DNA from: Zoroaster sp. YZ-2022
Lineage: Eukaryota > Echinodermata > Asteroidea > Forcipulatida > Zoroasteridae
NCBI GenBank assembly: GCA_029582265.1
Contig: JAQQFT010000023.1
Location: 1,017,071-1,081,070, forward strand
Length of the DNA: 64,000 nt
Direction: 5' to 3'
Shown: positions 27,501 to 41,229 of the stretch, one piece after another
Numbering within the stretch: the first letter of the stretch is position 1
Layout: every line of letters starts with the position of its first letter
The notes under the pieces: model-generated
The model's input: only the letters and a program-made list of their open reading frames with translations
Databases searched by the model: none
What the model was told of the DNA's origin: nothing
Position numbers and translations under genes: made by a program

Positions 27501-30500
27501 AGTATGGTGTTTTCTGAAAGGGGAGAACCTAAGCTTTAATTTAGATATAAAATTATCGGCCTCCCTTGAAAACTTTAAAAGTTATTCCCAACCATAGAAA
27601 TCTTTTTTTTTGTAACACTGTATAGTGCTGTATTGTTTGCGGTGAAACCGCATGCAAGTTGACGGTATTTTACAGAGGGCTAAGTGTCCATGGAGGCCGT
27701 TTAAGGTACAAAAATTTATACCAAATTCAAAGTATGGTGTTTTTCTGAAAGGGGAGAACCTAAGCTTTAATTTAGATATAAAATTATCGGCCTCCCTTGA
27801 AAACTTTAAAAGTTATTCCCAACCATAGAAATGTTTGTTTTTGTAACACTGTATAGTGCTGTATTGTTTGCGGTGAAACCGCATGCAAGTTGACGGTATT
27901 TTACAGAGGGCTATGTCCATGGAGGCCGTTTAAGGTACGAAATAATTATCCAAATTCAAAAGTATGGTGTTTTTCTGAAAGGGGAGAACCTAAGCTTTAA
28001 TTTAGATATAAAATTATCGGCCTCCCTTGAAAACTTTAAAAGTTATTCCCAACCATAGAAATGTTTTTTTGTAACACTGTATAGTGCTGTATTGTTTGCG
28101 GTGAAACCGCATGCAAGTTGACGGTATTTTACAGAGGGCTAAGTGTCCATGGAGGCCGTTTAAGGTACGAAAAATTATCCAAATTCAAAAGTATGGTGTT
28201 TTTCTGAAAGGGAGAACCTAAGCTTTAATTTAGATATAAAATTATCGGCCTCCTTGAAAACTTTAAAAGTTATTCCCAACCATAGAAATGTTTTTTTTGT
28301 AACACTGTATAGTGTTGTATTGTTTGCGGTGAAACCGCATGCAAGTTGACGGTATTTTACAGAGAGCTAAGTGTCCATGGAGGCCGTTTAAGGTACGAAA
28401 ATTATCCAAATTCAAAAGTATGGTGTTTTTCTGAAAGGGAGAACCTAAGCTTTAATTTAGATATAAAATTATCGGCCTCTCTTGAAAACTTTTAAAGTTA
28501 TTCCCAACCATAGAAATGTTTGTTTTTGTAACACTGTATAGTGTTGTAATGTTTGCGGTGCAACCGCATGGAAGTTGACGGTATTTTACAGAGGGCTATG
28601 TCCATGGAGGCCGTTTAAGGTACGAAATAATTATCCAAATTCAAATGTATGGTGTTTTTCTGAAAGGAGAACCTAAGCTTTAATTTAGATATAAATTATC
28701 GGCCTCCTTGAAAACTTTAAAAGTTATTCCCAACCATAGAAATGTTTTTTTTCTAACACTGTATAGTGTTGTATTGTTTGCGGTGAAACCGCATGCAAGT
28801 TGACGGTATTTTACAGAGGGCTAAGTGTCCATGGAGGCCGTTTAAGGTACGAAAAAATTATCCAAATTCAAAAGTATGGTGTTTTTCTGAAAGGGGAGAA
28901 CCTAAGCTTTAATTTAGATATAAAATTATCGGCCTCCCTTGAAAACTTTAAAAGTTATTCCCAACCATAGAAAACATTTTTTTGTAACACTGTATAGTGC
29001 TGTATTGTTTGCGGTGAAACCGCATGCAAGTTGACGGTATTTTACAGAGGGCTAAGTGTCCATGGAGGCCGTTTAAGGTACGAAATAATTATCCAAATTC
29101 AAATGTATGGTGTTTTTCTGAAAGGGGAGAACCTAAGCTTTAATTTAGATATAAAATTATCGGCCTCCCTTGAAAACTTTAAAAGTTATTCCCAACCATA
29201 GAAATGTTTTTTTTTGTAACACTGTATAGTGCTGTATTGTTTGCGGTGAAACCGCATGCAAGTTGACGGTATTTTACAGAGGGCTAAGTGTCCATGGAGG
29301 CCGTTTAAGGTACGAAATAATTATCCAAATTCAAATGTATGGTGTTTTTCTGAAAGGGGAGAACCTAAGCTTTAATTTAGATATAAAATTATCGGCCTCC
29401 CTTGAAAACTTTAAAAGTTATTCCCAACCATAGAAATGTTTTTTTTGTAACACTGTATAGTGCTGTATTGTTTGCGGTGAAACCGCATGCAAGTTGACGG
29501 TATTTTACAGAGGGCTATTTTACCATGGAGGCCGTTTAAGGTACGAACAAATTATCCAAATTCAAAAGTATGGTGTTTTTCTGAAAGGGAAGAACCTAAG
29601 CTTTAATTTAGATATAAAATTATCGGCCTCCCTTGAAAACTTTAAAAGTTATTCCCAACCCTAGAAATGTTTTTTTTTGTAACACTGTATAGTGCTGTAT
29701 TGTTTGCGGTGAAACCGCATGCAAGTTGACGGTATTTTACAGAGGGCTAGTGTCCATGGAGGCCGTTTAAGGTACGAAATAATTATCCAAATTCAAAAGT
29801 ATGGTGTTTTTCTGAAAGGGGAGAACCTAAGCTTTAATTTAGATATAAAATTGTCGGCCTCCCTTGAAAACTTTAAAAGTTATTCCCAACCATAGAACTG
29901 TTTTTTTGTTACACTGTATAGTGTTGTATTGTTTGCGGTGAAACCGCATGCAAGTTGACGGTATTTTACAGAGGGCTATGTCCATGGAGGCCGTTTAAGG
30001 TACGAAATAATTATCCAAATTCAAAAGTATGGTGTTTTTCTGAAAGGGAGAACCTAAGCTTTAATTTAGATATAAAATTATCGGCTCCTTGAAAACTTTA
30101 AAAGTTATTCCCAACCATAGAAATGTTTTTTTTTGTAACACTGTATAGTGTTGTATTGTTTGCGGTGAAACCGCATGCAAGTTGACGGTATTTTACAGAG
30201 GGCTATGTCCATGGAGGCCGTTTAAGGTACGAAAAATTATCCAAATTCAAATGTATGGTGTTTTTCTGAAAGGGAGAACCTAAGCTTAATTTTAGATATA
30301 AAATTATCGGCCTCCTTGAAAACTTTAAAAGTTATTCCCAACCATAGAAATGTTTTTTTGTAACACTGTATAGTGCTGTATTGTTTGCGGTGAAACCGCA
30401 TGCAAGTTGACGGTATTTTACAGAGGGCTAAGTGTCCATGGAGGCCGTTTAAGGTACGAAATAATTATCCAAATTCAAATGTATGAGGTGAACCTAAGCT

Positions 30501-33500
30501 TTAATTTAGATATAAAATTATCGGCCTCCCTTGAAAACTTTAAAAGTTATTCCCAACCATAGAAATGTTTTTTTTGTAACACTGTATAGTGCTGTATTGT
30601 TTGCGGTGAAACCGCATGCAAGTTGACCGTATTTTACAGAGGGCTAAGTGTCCATGGAGGCCGTTTAAGGTACGAAATAATTATCCAAATTCAAAAGTAT
30701 GGTGTTTTTCTGAAAGGGGAGAACCTAAGCTTTAATTTAGATATAAAATTATCGGCCTCCCTTGAAAACTTTAAAAGTTATTCCCAACCATAGAAATGTT
30801 TTTTTTGTAACACTGTATAGTGCTGTATTGTTTGCGGTGAAACCGCATGCAAGTTGACGGTATTTTACAGAGGGCTATGTCCATGGAGGCCGTTTAAGGT
30901 ACGAACAAATTATCCAAATTCAAAAGTATGGTGTTTTTCTGAAAGGGGAGAACCTAAGCTTTAATTTAGATATAAAATTATCGGCCTCCCTTGAAAACTT
31001 TAAAGTTATTCCCAACCATAGAAATGTTTTTTTTTGTAACACTGTATAGTGCTGTATTGTTTGCGGTGAAACCGCATGCAAGTTGACGGTATTTTACAGA
31101 GGGCTAAGTGTCCATGGAGGCCGTTTAAGGTACGAAATAATTATCCAAATTCAAAAGTATGGTGTTTTTCTGAAAGGGGAGAACCTAAGCTTTAATTTAG
31201 ATATAAAATTATCGGCCTCCCTTGAAAACTTTAAAAGTTATTCCCAACCATAGAAATGTTTTTTTGTAACACTGTATAGTGCTTTATTGTTTGCGGTGAA
31301 ACCGCATGCAAGTTGACGGTATTTTACAGAGGGCTAAATGTCCATGGAGGCCGTTTAAGGTACGAAAAAATTATCCAAATTCAAAAGTATGGTGTTTTTC
31401 TGAAAGGGGAGAACCTAAGCTTTAATTTAGATATAAAATTATCGGCCTACCTTGAAAACTTTAAAAGTTATTCCCAACCATAGAAATGTTTTTTTTGTAA
31501 CACTGTATAGTGCTGTATTGTTTGCGGTGAAACCGCATGCAAGTTGACGGTATTTTACAGAGGGCTAAGTGTCCATGGAGGCCGTTTAAGGTACGAAATA
31601 ATTATCCAAATTCAAATGTATGGTGTTTTTCTGAAAGGGGAGAACCTAAGCTTTAATTTAGATATAAAATTATCGGCCTCCCTTGAAAACTTTAAAAGTT
31701 ATTCCCAACCATAGAAATGTTTTTTGTAACACTGTATAGTGCTGTATTGTTTGCGGTGAAACCGCATGCAAGTTGACGGTATTTAACAAAGGGCTATGTC
31801 CATGGAGGCCGTTTAAGGTACGAAATAATTATCCAAATTCAAAAGTATGGTGTTTTTCTGAAAGGGGAGAACCTAAGCTTTAATTTAGATATAAAATTAT
31901 CGGCCTCCCTTGAAAACTTTAAAAGTTATTCCCAACCATAGAAATGTTTTTTTGTAACACTGTATAGTGCTGTATTGTTTGCGGTGAAACCGCATGCAAG
32001 TTGACGGTATTTTAAAGAGGGCTATGTGTCCATGGAGGCCGTTTAAGGTACGAAATAATTATCCAAATTCAAAAGTATGGTGTTTTTCTGAAAGGGGAGA
32101 ACCTAAGCTTTAATTTAGATATAAAATTATCGGCTCCCTTGAAAACTTTAAAAGTTATTCCCAACCATAGAAATGTTTTTTTTGTAACACTGTATAGTGC
32201 TGTATTGTTTGCGGTGAAACCGCATGCAAGTTGACGGTATTTACAGAGGGCTAAGTGTCCATGGAGGCCGTTTAAGGTACGAAATAATTATCAAATTCAA
32301 AATTATGGTGTTTTTCTGTAATGTGATAACCTAAGCTTTAATTTAGATATAAAATTATCGGCCTCCCTTGAAAACTTTAAAAGTTATTCCCAACCATAGA
32401 AATGTTTTTTTTGTAACACTGTATAGTGCTGTATTGTTTGCGGTGAAACCGCATGCAAGTTGACCGTATTTTACAGAGGGCTGTGTCCATGGAGGCCGTT
32501 CAAGGTACGAAATAATTATCCAACTACAAAAGTATTGTGTTTTTCTGAAAGGGGAGAACCTAAGCTTTTAATTTAGATATAAAATTATCGGCCTCCCTTG
32601 AAAACTTTAAAAGTTATTCCCAACCATAGAAATGTTTTTTTTTGTAACACTGTATAGTGCTGTATTGTTTGCGGTGAAACCGCATGCAAGTTGACGGTAT
32701 TTTACAGAGGGCTAAGTGTCCATGGAGGCCGTTTAAGGTACGAAATAATTATCCAAATTCAAATGTATGGTGTTTTTATGTGAACCTAAGCTTTAATTTA
32801 GATATAAAATTATCGGCCTCCCTTGAAAACTTTAAAAGTTATTCCCAACCATAGAAAAAAAAATTTTTTGTAACACTGTATAGTGCTGTATTGTTTGCGG
32901 TGAAACCGCATGCAAGTTGACGGTATTTTACAGAGGGCTAAGTGTCCATGGAGGCCGTTTAAGGTACGAAAAATTATCCAAATTCAAAAGTATGGTGTTT
33001 TTCTGAAAGGGGAGAACCTAAGCTTTAATTTAGATATAAAATTATCGGCCTCCCTTGAAAACTTTAAAAGTTATTCCCAACCCTAGAAATGTTTTTTTTT
33101 TGTAACACTGTATAGTGCTGTATTGTTTGCGGTGAAACCTCATGCAAATTGACGGTATTTTACAGAGGGCTAAGTGTCCATGGAGGCCGTTTAAGGTACG
33201 AAAAAAAATTACAAATTCAAAAGTATGGTGTTTTTCTGAAAGGGGAGAACCTAAGCTTAATTTAGATATAAAATTATCGGCCTCAATTGAAAACTTTAAA
33301 AGTTATTCCCAACCATAGAAATGTTTTTTTGTAACACTGTATAGTGCTGTATTGTTTGCGGTGAAACCGCATGCAAGTTGACGGTATTTTACAGAGGGCT
33401 AAGTGTCCATGGAGGCCGTTTAAGGTACGAAATAATTATCCAAATTCAAAAGTATGGTGTTTTTCTGAAAGGGGAGAACCTAAGCTTTAATTTAGATATA

Positions 33501-36500
33501 AAATTATCGGCCTCCCTTGAAAACTTTAAAAGTTATTCCCAACCATAGAAATGTTTTTTTGTAACACTGTATGGTGTTGTATTGTTTGCGGTGAAACCGC
33601 ATGCAAGTTGACGGTATTTTACAGAGGGCTAAGTGTCCATGGAGGCCGTTTAAGGTACGAAAAATTATCCAAATTCAAAAGTATGGTGTTTTTCTGAAAG
33701 GGGAGAACCTAAGCTTTAATTTAGATATAAAATTATCGGCCTCCTTGAAAACTTTAAAAGTTATTCCCAACCATAGAAATTTTTTTGTAACACTGTATAG
33801 TGTTGTATTGTTTGCGGTGAAACCGCATGCAAGTTGACGGTATTTTACAGAGGGCTAAGTGTCCATGGAGGCCGTTTAAGGTACGAAATATCCAAATTCA
33901 AAAGTATGGTGTTTTTCTGAAAGGGAGAACCTAAGCTTTAATTTAGATATAAAATTATCGGCCTCCCTTGAAAACTTTAAAAGTTATTCCCAACCATAGA
34001 AATGTTTTTTTTTTTGTAACACTCTATAGTGCTGTATTGTTTGCGGTGAAACCGATGCAAGTTGACGGTATTTTAAAGAGGGCTATGTCCATGGAGGCCG
34101 TTTAAGGTACGAAATAATTATCCAAATTCAAATGTATGGTGTTTTTCTGAAAGGGGAGAACCTAAGCTTTTAATTTAGATATAAAATTATCGGCCTCCCT
34201 TGAAAACTTTAAAAGTTATTCCCAACCATAGAAATTTTTTTTTGTAACACTGTATAGTGGTGTATTGTTTGCGGTGAAACCGCATGCAAGTTCACGGTAT
34301 TTTACAGAGGGCTATGTCCATGGAGGCCGTTTAAGGTACGAAAAAATTATCCAAATTCAAAAGTATGGTGTTTTTCTGAAAGGGAGAACCTAAGCTTTAA
34401 TTTAGATATAAAATTATCGGCCTCCTTGAAAACTTTAAAAGTTATTCCCAACCATAGAAATGTTTTTTTAACACTGTATAGTGCTGTATTGTTTGCGGTG
34501 AAACCGCATGCAAGTTGACGGTATTTTACAGAGGGCTAAGTGTCCATGGAGGCCGTTTAAGGTACGAAAAAATTATCCAAATTCAAAAGTATGGTGTTTT
34601 TCTGAAAGGGGAGAACCTAAGCTTTAATTTAGATATAAAATTATCGGCCTCCCTTGAAAACTTTAAAAGTTATTCCCAACCATAGAAATCTTTTTTTTTG
34701 TAACACTGTATAGTGCTGTATTGTTTGCGGTGAAACCGCATGGAAGTTGACGGTATTTTACAGAGGGCTAAGTGTCCATGGAGGCCGTTTAAGGTACGAA
34801 CATTTTTTTCCAAATTCAAAAGTATGGTGTTTTTCTGAAAGGGGAGAACCTAAGCTTTAATTTAGATATAAAATTATCGGCCTCCCTTGAAAACTTTAAA
34901 AGTTATTCCCAACCATAGAAATGTTTTTTTTTGTAACACTGTATAGTGCTGTATTGTTTGCGGTGAAACCGCATGCAAGTTGACGGTATTTTACAGAGGG
35001 CTAAGTGTCCATGGAGGCCGTTTAAGGTACGAAATAATTATCCAAATTCAAATGTATGGTGTTTTTCTGAAAGGGGAGAACCTAAGCTTTAATTTAGATA
35101 TAAAATTATCGGCCTCCTTTGAAAACTTTAAAAGTTATTCCCAACCATATAAATGTTTTTTTTTGTAACACTGTATAGTGCTGTATTGTTTGCGGTGAAA
35201 CCGCATGCAAGTTGACGGTATTTTACAGAGGGCTAAGTGTCCATGGAGGCCGTTTAAGGTACGAAATAATTATCCAAATTCAAATGTATGGTGTTTTTCT
35301 GAAAGGGGAGAACCTAAGCTTTAATTTAGATATAAAATTATCGGCCTCCCTTGAAAACTTTAAAAGTTATTCCCAACCATAGAAATCTTTGTTTTGTAAC
35401 ACTGTATAGTGCTGTATTGTTTGCGGTGAAACCGCATGGAAGTTGACGGTATTTTACAGAGGGCTAAGTGTCCATGGAGGCCGTTTAAGGTACGAAAATT
35501 TTTCCAAATTCAAAAGTATGGTGTTTTTCTGAAAGGGGAGAACCTAAGCTTTAATTTAGATATAAAATTATCGGCCTCCCTTGAAAACTTTAAAAGTTAT
35601 TCCCAACCCTAGACTGTTTTTTTTTGTAACACTGTATAGTGCTGTATTGTTTGCGGTGAAACCGCATGCAAGTTGACGGTATTTTACAGAGGGCTAAGTG
35701 TCCATGGAGGCCGTTTAAGGTACGAAATAATTATCCAAATTCAAAAGTATGGTGTTTTTCTGAAAGGGGAGAACCTAAGCTTTAATTTAGATATAAAATT
35801 ATCGGCCTCCCTTGAAAACTTTAAAAGTTATTCCCAACCATAGAAATGTTTGTTTTTGTAACACTGTATAGTGCTGTATTGTTTGCGGTGAAACCGCATG
35901 CAAGTTGACGGTATTTTACAGAGGGCTAAGTGTCCATGGAGGCCGTTTAAGGTACGAAATAATTATCCAAATTCAAAAGTATGGTGTTTTTCTGAAAGGG
36001 AGAACGTAAGCTTTAATTTAGATATAAAATTATCGGCCTCCCTTGAAAACTTTAAAAGTTATTCCCAACCATAGAAATGTTTTTTTGTAACACTGTATAG
36101 TGCTGTATTGTTTGCGGTGAAACCGCATGCAAGTTGACGGTATTTTACAGAGGGCTATGTCCATGGAGGCCGTTTAAGGTACGAAATAATTATCCAAATT
36201 CAAAAGTATGGTGTTTTTCTGAAAGGGATAACCTAAGCTTTAATTTAGATATAAAATTATCGGCCTCCCTTGAAAACTTTAAAAGTTATTCCCAACCATA
36301 GAAATGTTTTTTTTTGTAACACTGTATAGTGCTGTATTGTTTGCGGTGAAACCGCATGCAAGTTGACGGTATTTTACAGAGGGCTAAGTGTCCATGGAGG
36401 CCGTTTAAGGTACGAAATAATTATCCAAATTCAAAAGTATGGTGTTTTTCTGAAAGGAGAACCTAAGCTTTAATTTAGATATAAAATTATCGGCCCCCCT

Positions 36501-39500
36501 TGAAAACTTTAAAAGTTATTCCCAACCATAGAAATGTTTTTTTTGTAACACTGTATAGTGCTGTATTGTTTGCGGTGAAACCGCATGCAAGTTGACGGTA
36601 TTTTACAGAGGGCTAAGTGTCCATGGAGGCCGTTTAAGGTACGAAATAATTATCCAAATTCAAATGTATGGTGTTTTTCTGAAAGGGGAGAACCTAAGCT
36701 TTAATTTAGATATAAAATTATCGGCCTCCCTTGAAAACTTTAAAAGTTATTCCCAACCATAGAAATGTTTTTTTGTAACACTGTATAGTGCTGTATTGTT
36801 TGCGGTGAAACCGCATGCAAGTTGACGGTATTTTACAGAGGGCTAAGTGTCCATGGAGGCCGTTTAAGGTACGAAATAATCCAAATTCAAAAGTATGGTG
36901 TTTTTCTGAAAGGGGAGAACCTAAGCTTTAATTTAGATATAAAATTATCGGCCTCCCTTGAAAACTTTAAAAGTTATTCCCAACCATAGAAATGTTTTTT
37001 TTGTAACACTGTATAGTGATGTATTGTTTGCGGTGAAACCGCATGCAAGTTGACGGTATTTTACAGAGGGCTAAGTGTCCATGGAGGCCGTTTAAGGTAC
37101 GAAAAAATTATCCAAATTCAAAAGTATGGTGTTTTTCTGAAAGGGGAGAACCTAAGCTTTAATTTAGATATAAAATTATCGGCCTCCCTTGAAAACTTTA
37201 AAAGTTATTCCCAACCATAGAAATGTTTTTTTTGTAACACTGTATAGTGCTGTATTGTTTGCGGTGAAACCGCATGCAAGTTGACGGTATTTTACAGAGG
37301 GTCCATGGAGGCCGTTTAAGGTACGAAAATTTATTCCAAATTCAAAAGTATGGTGTTTTTCTGAAAGGGGAGAACCTAAGCTTTAATTTAGATATAAAAT
37401 TATCGGCCTCCCTTGAAAACTTTAAAAGTTATTCCCAACCATAGAAATCTTTTTTTTGTAACACTGTATAGTGTTGTATTGTTTGCGGTGAAACCGCATG
37501 CAAGTTGACGGTATTTTACAGAGGGCTATGTGTCCATGGAGGCCGTTTAAGGTACGAAATAATTATCCAAATTCAAAAGTATGGTGTTTTTCTGAAAGTG
37601 GAGAACCTAAACTTTAATTTAGATATAAAATTATCGGCCTCCCTTGAAAACTTTAAAAGTTATTCCCAACCATAGAAATGTTTTTTTTGTAACACTATAT
37701 AGTGCTGTATTGTTTGCGGTGAAACCGCATGCAAGTTGACGGTATTTTACAGAGGGTCCATGGAGGCCGTTTAAGGTACGAAATAATTATCCAAATTCAA
37801 AAGTATGGTGTTTTTCTGAAAGGGGAGAACCTAAGCTTTAATTTAGATATAAAATTATCGGCCTCCCTTGAAAACTTTAAAAGTTATTCCCAACCATAGA
37901 AATGTTTTTTTGTAACACTGTATAGTGTTGTATTGTTTGCGGTGAAACCGCATGCAAGTTGACGGTATTTTACAGAGGGTCCATGGAGGCCGTTTAAGGT
38001 ACGAAATAATTATCCAAATTCAAAAGTATGGTGTTTTTCTGAAAGGGAGAACCTAAGCTTTAATTTAGATATAAAATTATCGGCCTCCCTTGAAAACTTT
38101 AAAAGTTATTCCCAACCATAGAAATGTTTTTTGTAACACTGTATAGTGCTGTAATGTTTGCGGTGAAACCGCATGGAAGTTGACGGTATTTTACAGAGGG
38201 CTAAGTGTCCATGGAGGCCGTTTAAGGTACGAACATTTTTTCCAAATTCAAAAGTATGGTGTTTTTCTGAAAGGGGAGAACCTAAGCTTTAATTTAGATA
38301 TAAAATTATCGGCCTCCCTTGAAAACTTTAAAAGTTATTCCCAACCATAGAAATGTTTTTTTTGTAACACTGTATAGTGCTGTATTGTTTGCGGTGAAAC
38401 CGCATGCAAGTTGACGGTATTTTACAGAGGGCTAAATTCCATGGAGGCCGTTTAAGGTACGAAAAAAATTCCAAATAAAATGTATGGTGTTTTTCTGAAA
38501 GGGGAGAACCTAAGCTTTAATTTAGATATAAAATTATCGGCCTCGCTTGAAAACTTTAAAAGTTATTCCCAACCATAGAAATCTTTTTTTTGTAACACTG
38601 TATAGTGCTGTAATGTTTGCGGTGAAACCGCATGGAAGTTGACGGTATTTTACAGAGGGCTAAGTGTCCATGGAGGCCGTTTAAGGTACGAAAAAATTAT
38701 CCAAATTCAAAAGTATGGTGTTTTTCTGAAAGGGGAGAACCTAAGCTTTAATTTAGATATAAAATTATCGGCCTCCCTTGAAAACTTTAAAAGTTATTCC
38801 CAACCCTAGAAATGTTTTTTTTGTAACACTGTATAGTGCTGTATTGTTTGCGGTGAAACCGCATGCAAGTTGACGGTATTTTACAGAGGGCTAAGTGTCC
38901 ATGGAGGCCGTTTAAGGTACGAAATAATTATCCAAATTCAAATGTATGGTGTTTTTCTGAAAGGGGAGAACCTAAGCTTTAATTTAGATATAAAATTATC
39001 GGCCTCCCTTGAAAACTTTAAAAGTTATTCCCAACCATAGAAATGTTTGTTTTTGTAAAACTGTATAGTGCTGTATTGTTTGCGGTGAAACCGCATGCAA
39101 GTTGACGGTATTTTAAAGAGGGCTAAGTGTCCATGGAGGCCGTTTAAGGTACGAAATAATTATCCAAATTCAAATGTATGGTGTTTTTCTGAAAGGGGAG
39201 AACCTAAGCTTTAATTTAGATATAAAATTATCGGCCTCCCTTGAAAACTTTAAAAGTTATTCCCAACCATAGAAATCTTTTTTTTGTAACACTGTATAGT
39301 GCTGTAATGTTTGCGGTGAAACCGCATGCAAGTTGACGGTATTTTACAGAGGGCTAAGTGTCCATGGAGGCCGTTTAAGGTACGAAAAAATTATCCAAAT
39401 TCAAAAGTATGGTGTTTTTCTGAAAGGGGAGAACCTAAGCTTTAATTTAGATATAAAATTATCGGCCTCCCTTGAAAACTTTAAAAGTTATTCCCAACCA

Positions 39501-40674
39501 TAGAAATGTTTTTTTTGTAACACTGTATAGTGCTGTATTGTTTGCGGTGAAACCGCATGCAAGTTGACGGTATTTTACAGAGGGCTAAGTGTCCATGGAG
39601 GCCGTTTAAGGTACGAAAAATTTTTCCAAATTCAAAAGTATGGTGTTTTTCTGAAAGGGGAGAACCTAAGCTTTAATTTAGATATAAAATTATCGGCCTC
39701 CCTTGAAAACTTTAAAAGTTATTCCCAACCATAGAAATGTTTTTTTTTGTAACACTGTATAGTGCTGTATTGTTTGCGGTGAAACCGCATGCAAGTTGAC
39801 GGTATTTTAAAGAGGGCTAAGTGTCCATGGAGGCCGTTTAAGGTACGAAATAATTATCCAAATTCAAATGTATGGTGTTTTTCTGAAAGGGGAGAACCTA
39901 AGCTTTAATTTAGATATAAAATTATCGGCCTCCCTTGAAAACTTTAAAAGTTATTCCCAACCATAGAAATGTTTTTTTTTGTAACACTGTATAGTGCTGT
40001 ATTGTTTGCGGTGAAACCGCATGCAAGTTGACGGTATTTTACAGAGGGCTAAGTGTCCATGGAGGCCGTTTAAGGTACGAAAAAATTATCCAAATTCAAA
40101 AGTATGGTGTTTTTCTGAAAGGGGAGAACCTAAGCTTTAATTTAGATATAAAATTATCGGCCTTATTTGAAAACTTTAAAAGTTATTCCCAACCATAGAA
40201 TTTTTTTTTGTAACACTGTATAGTGCTGTATTGTTTGCGGTGAAACCGCATGCAAGTTGACGGTATTTTACAGAGGGCTAAGTGTCCATGGAGGCCGTTT
40301 AAGGTACGAAAAATTTATCCAAATTCAAAAGTATGGTGTTTTTCTGAAAGGGGAGAACGTAAGCTTTAATTTAGATATAAAATGATCGGCCTCCCTTGAA
40401 AACTTTAAAAGTTATTCCCAACCCTAGAAATGTTTTTTTTTGTAACACTGTATAGTGCTGTACTGTTTGCGGTGAAACCGCATGCAAGTTGACGGTATTT
40501 TACAGAGGGCTAAGTGTCCATGGAGGCCGTTTAAGGTACGAAAACATTATCCAAATTCAAATGTATGGTGTTTTTCTGAAAGGGGAGAACCTAAGCTTTA
40601 ATTTAGATATAAAATTATCGGCCTCCCTTGAAAACTTTAAAAGTTATTCCCAACCATAGAATTTTTTTTTTGTA

Positions 40675-40677
40675 ATA
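40675..40677. other. Target-site duplication, left copy (ATA)
   Basis: Left of the element the satellite reads GTAATA. Right of the element it resumes as ATACTGTATAG. Satellite variants read GTAATACTGTATAG, so removing the element and one ATA restores a normal monomer. The partner copy is at 44213-44215. Because the flanking bases are also A/T, the boundary could shift by one or two bases. Confidence 0.7.
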
Positions 40678-41218
40678 TAGTGGGGCAGCTTAGCTGATCA
40701 ATTGTGCACTTTCCCTTAAAAGCATGAAACTTGGCACATGGTTAGAGTAACACAAAACAAAGATTTTTAGTCCAGGGGCCACCGGAAATTTATTTCGCAT
40801 GGCGGCCATCTTGGATTTCAAAATGGCCGCCATTGTGATCTGTTTTGTTGAATATCTCCTTAACTGGTAGAGATATCGAGACAGTTGAAACGCCTATACC
40901 CACATTTTAGGGTCTAGGAATCCCGAAAATAGTGACATAAAATGTGTGAAGCTCAGGCCGCCATCTTGAAATCCAAGATGGCCACCATCCACAAGCTATT
41001 TTGCTCAATATCTCATGAAGTAGTAAAGATATCAATACATTTTCAACACCTATACCCACGTTTTAGGGGTCTGGGAATCCAATAGTGACATTGAATATGT
41101 GGCAGCTATCTTATAATCAAAGATAGTCACCATCCAAGGCTATTAACATAGCATATCATCAGTCAACAGGTCGACACACAACATGTGAAGGAATGACCGG
41201 GTCATTCCTTCACATGTT
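40678..41218 (+). repeat. Left terminal inverted repeat
   Basis: It pairs with 43662-44212 in reverse complement over nearly its full length. The inner half is almost identical; the outer half carries a few substitutions and small indels, for example about nine extra bases in the right copy near its outer end. It contains GC-rich GGCGGCCAT/ATGGCCGCC inverted motifs and diverged internal repeats beginning near 40805, 40960 and 41105. Identity stops abruptly at the inner end after CACATGTT. Confidence 0.93.
40805..41145 (+). repeat. Diverged ~150-bp tandem subrepeats inside left TIR
   Basis: Three units start with GCCATCTT-like sequence near 40805, 40960 and 41105 (spacings 155 and 145; the third is partial). 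The first two share CCTATACCCAC followed by a TTTTAGGGGTCT-like block and AATAGTGACAT. Each unit opens with an imperfect hairpin of a CCATCTTG / CAAGATGG or related type. The mirrored set lies in the right TIR. Repeated subterminal motifs are often transposase-binding arrays; that role is inferred here. Confidence 0.75.
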
Positions 41219-41229
41219 GTGTGTCCACC
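41169..41229. other. 61-bp near-perfect palindrome at inner end of left TIR
   Basis: It is centred on G at 41199. Positions 41173-41198 pair with 41200-41225 without mismatch; beyond one mismatch at 41172/41226 it pairs again to 41169/41229. The left arm lies in the TIR, while the end of the right arm (from 41219) lies in the interior and overlaps the first codons of the residual reading frame. A shorter counterpart is at 43662-43701. Confidence 0.9.

Larger units (their letters stand above)
1..40677 (+). repeat. Tandem satellite array, ~230-bp monomer, forward orientation
   Basis: The whole stretch is head-to-tail copies of one AT-rich monomer. Successive copies of the motif GAAACCGCAT start at 81, 312, 544, 774 and 1004, giving a period of 230-232 bp and roughly 175 copies. 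Landmarks in order are: GTAACACTGTATAGTG, a TGCGGT-GAA-ACCGCA hairpin, TCCATGGAGGCCG, a variable A/T stretch, a HindIII site in CCTAAGCTTTAA, ATCGGCCTCC, and a run of 6-12 T that ends the unit. Copies differ by point changes and run-length changes. Some copies are shortened, for example a ~190-bp unit near 3993-4183. I see no gene, RNA gene or other unique sequence here. The period and array size are typical of centromeric or heterochromatic satellites, but which one it is cannot be told from sequence alone. Confidence 0.98.

Noticed and set aside
1..40677. CRISPR-like array
   Set aside because: The repeats are contiguous 230-bp units with no unique spacers, and the window is eukaryotic.
41221..41223. 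GTG at 41221 as the true start of the transposon gene
   Set aside because: GTG is not a usual eukaryotic start, it lies in the palindrome arm, and the family continues N-terminally; the gene is better described as truncated.
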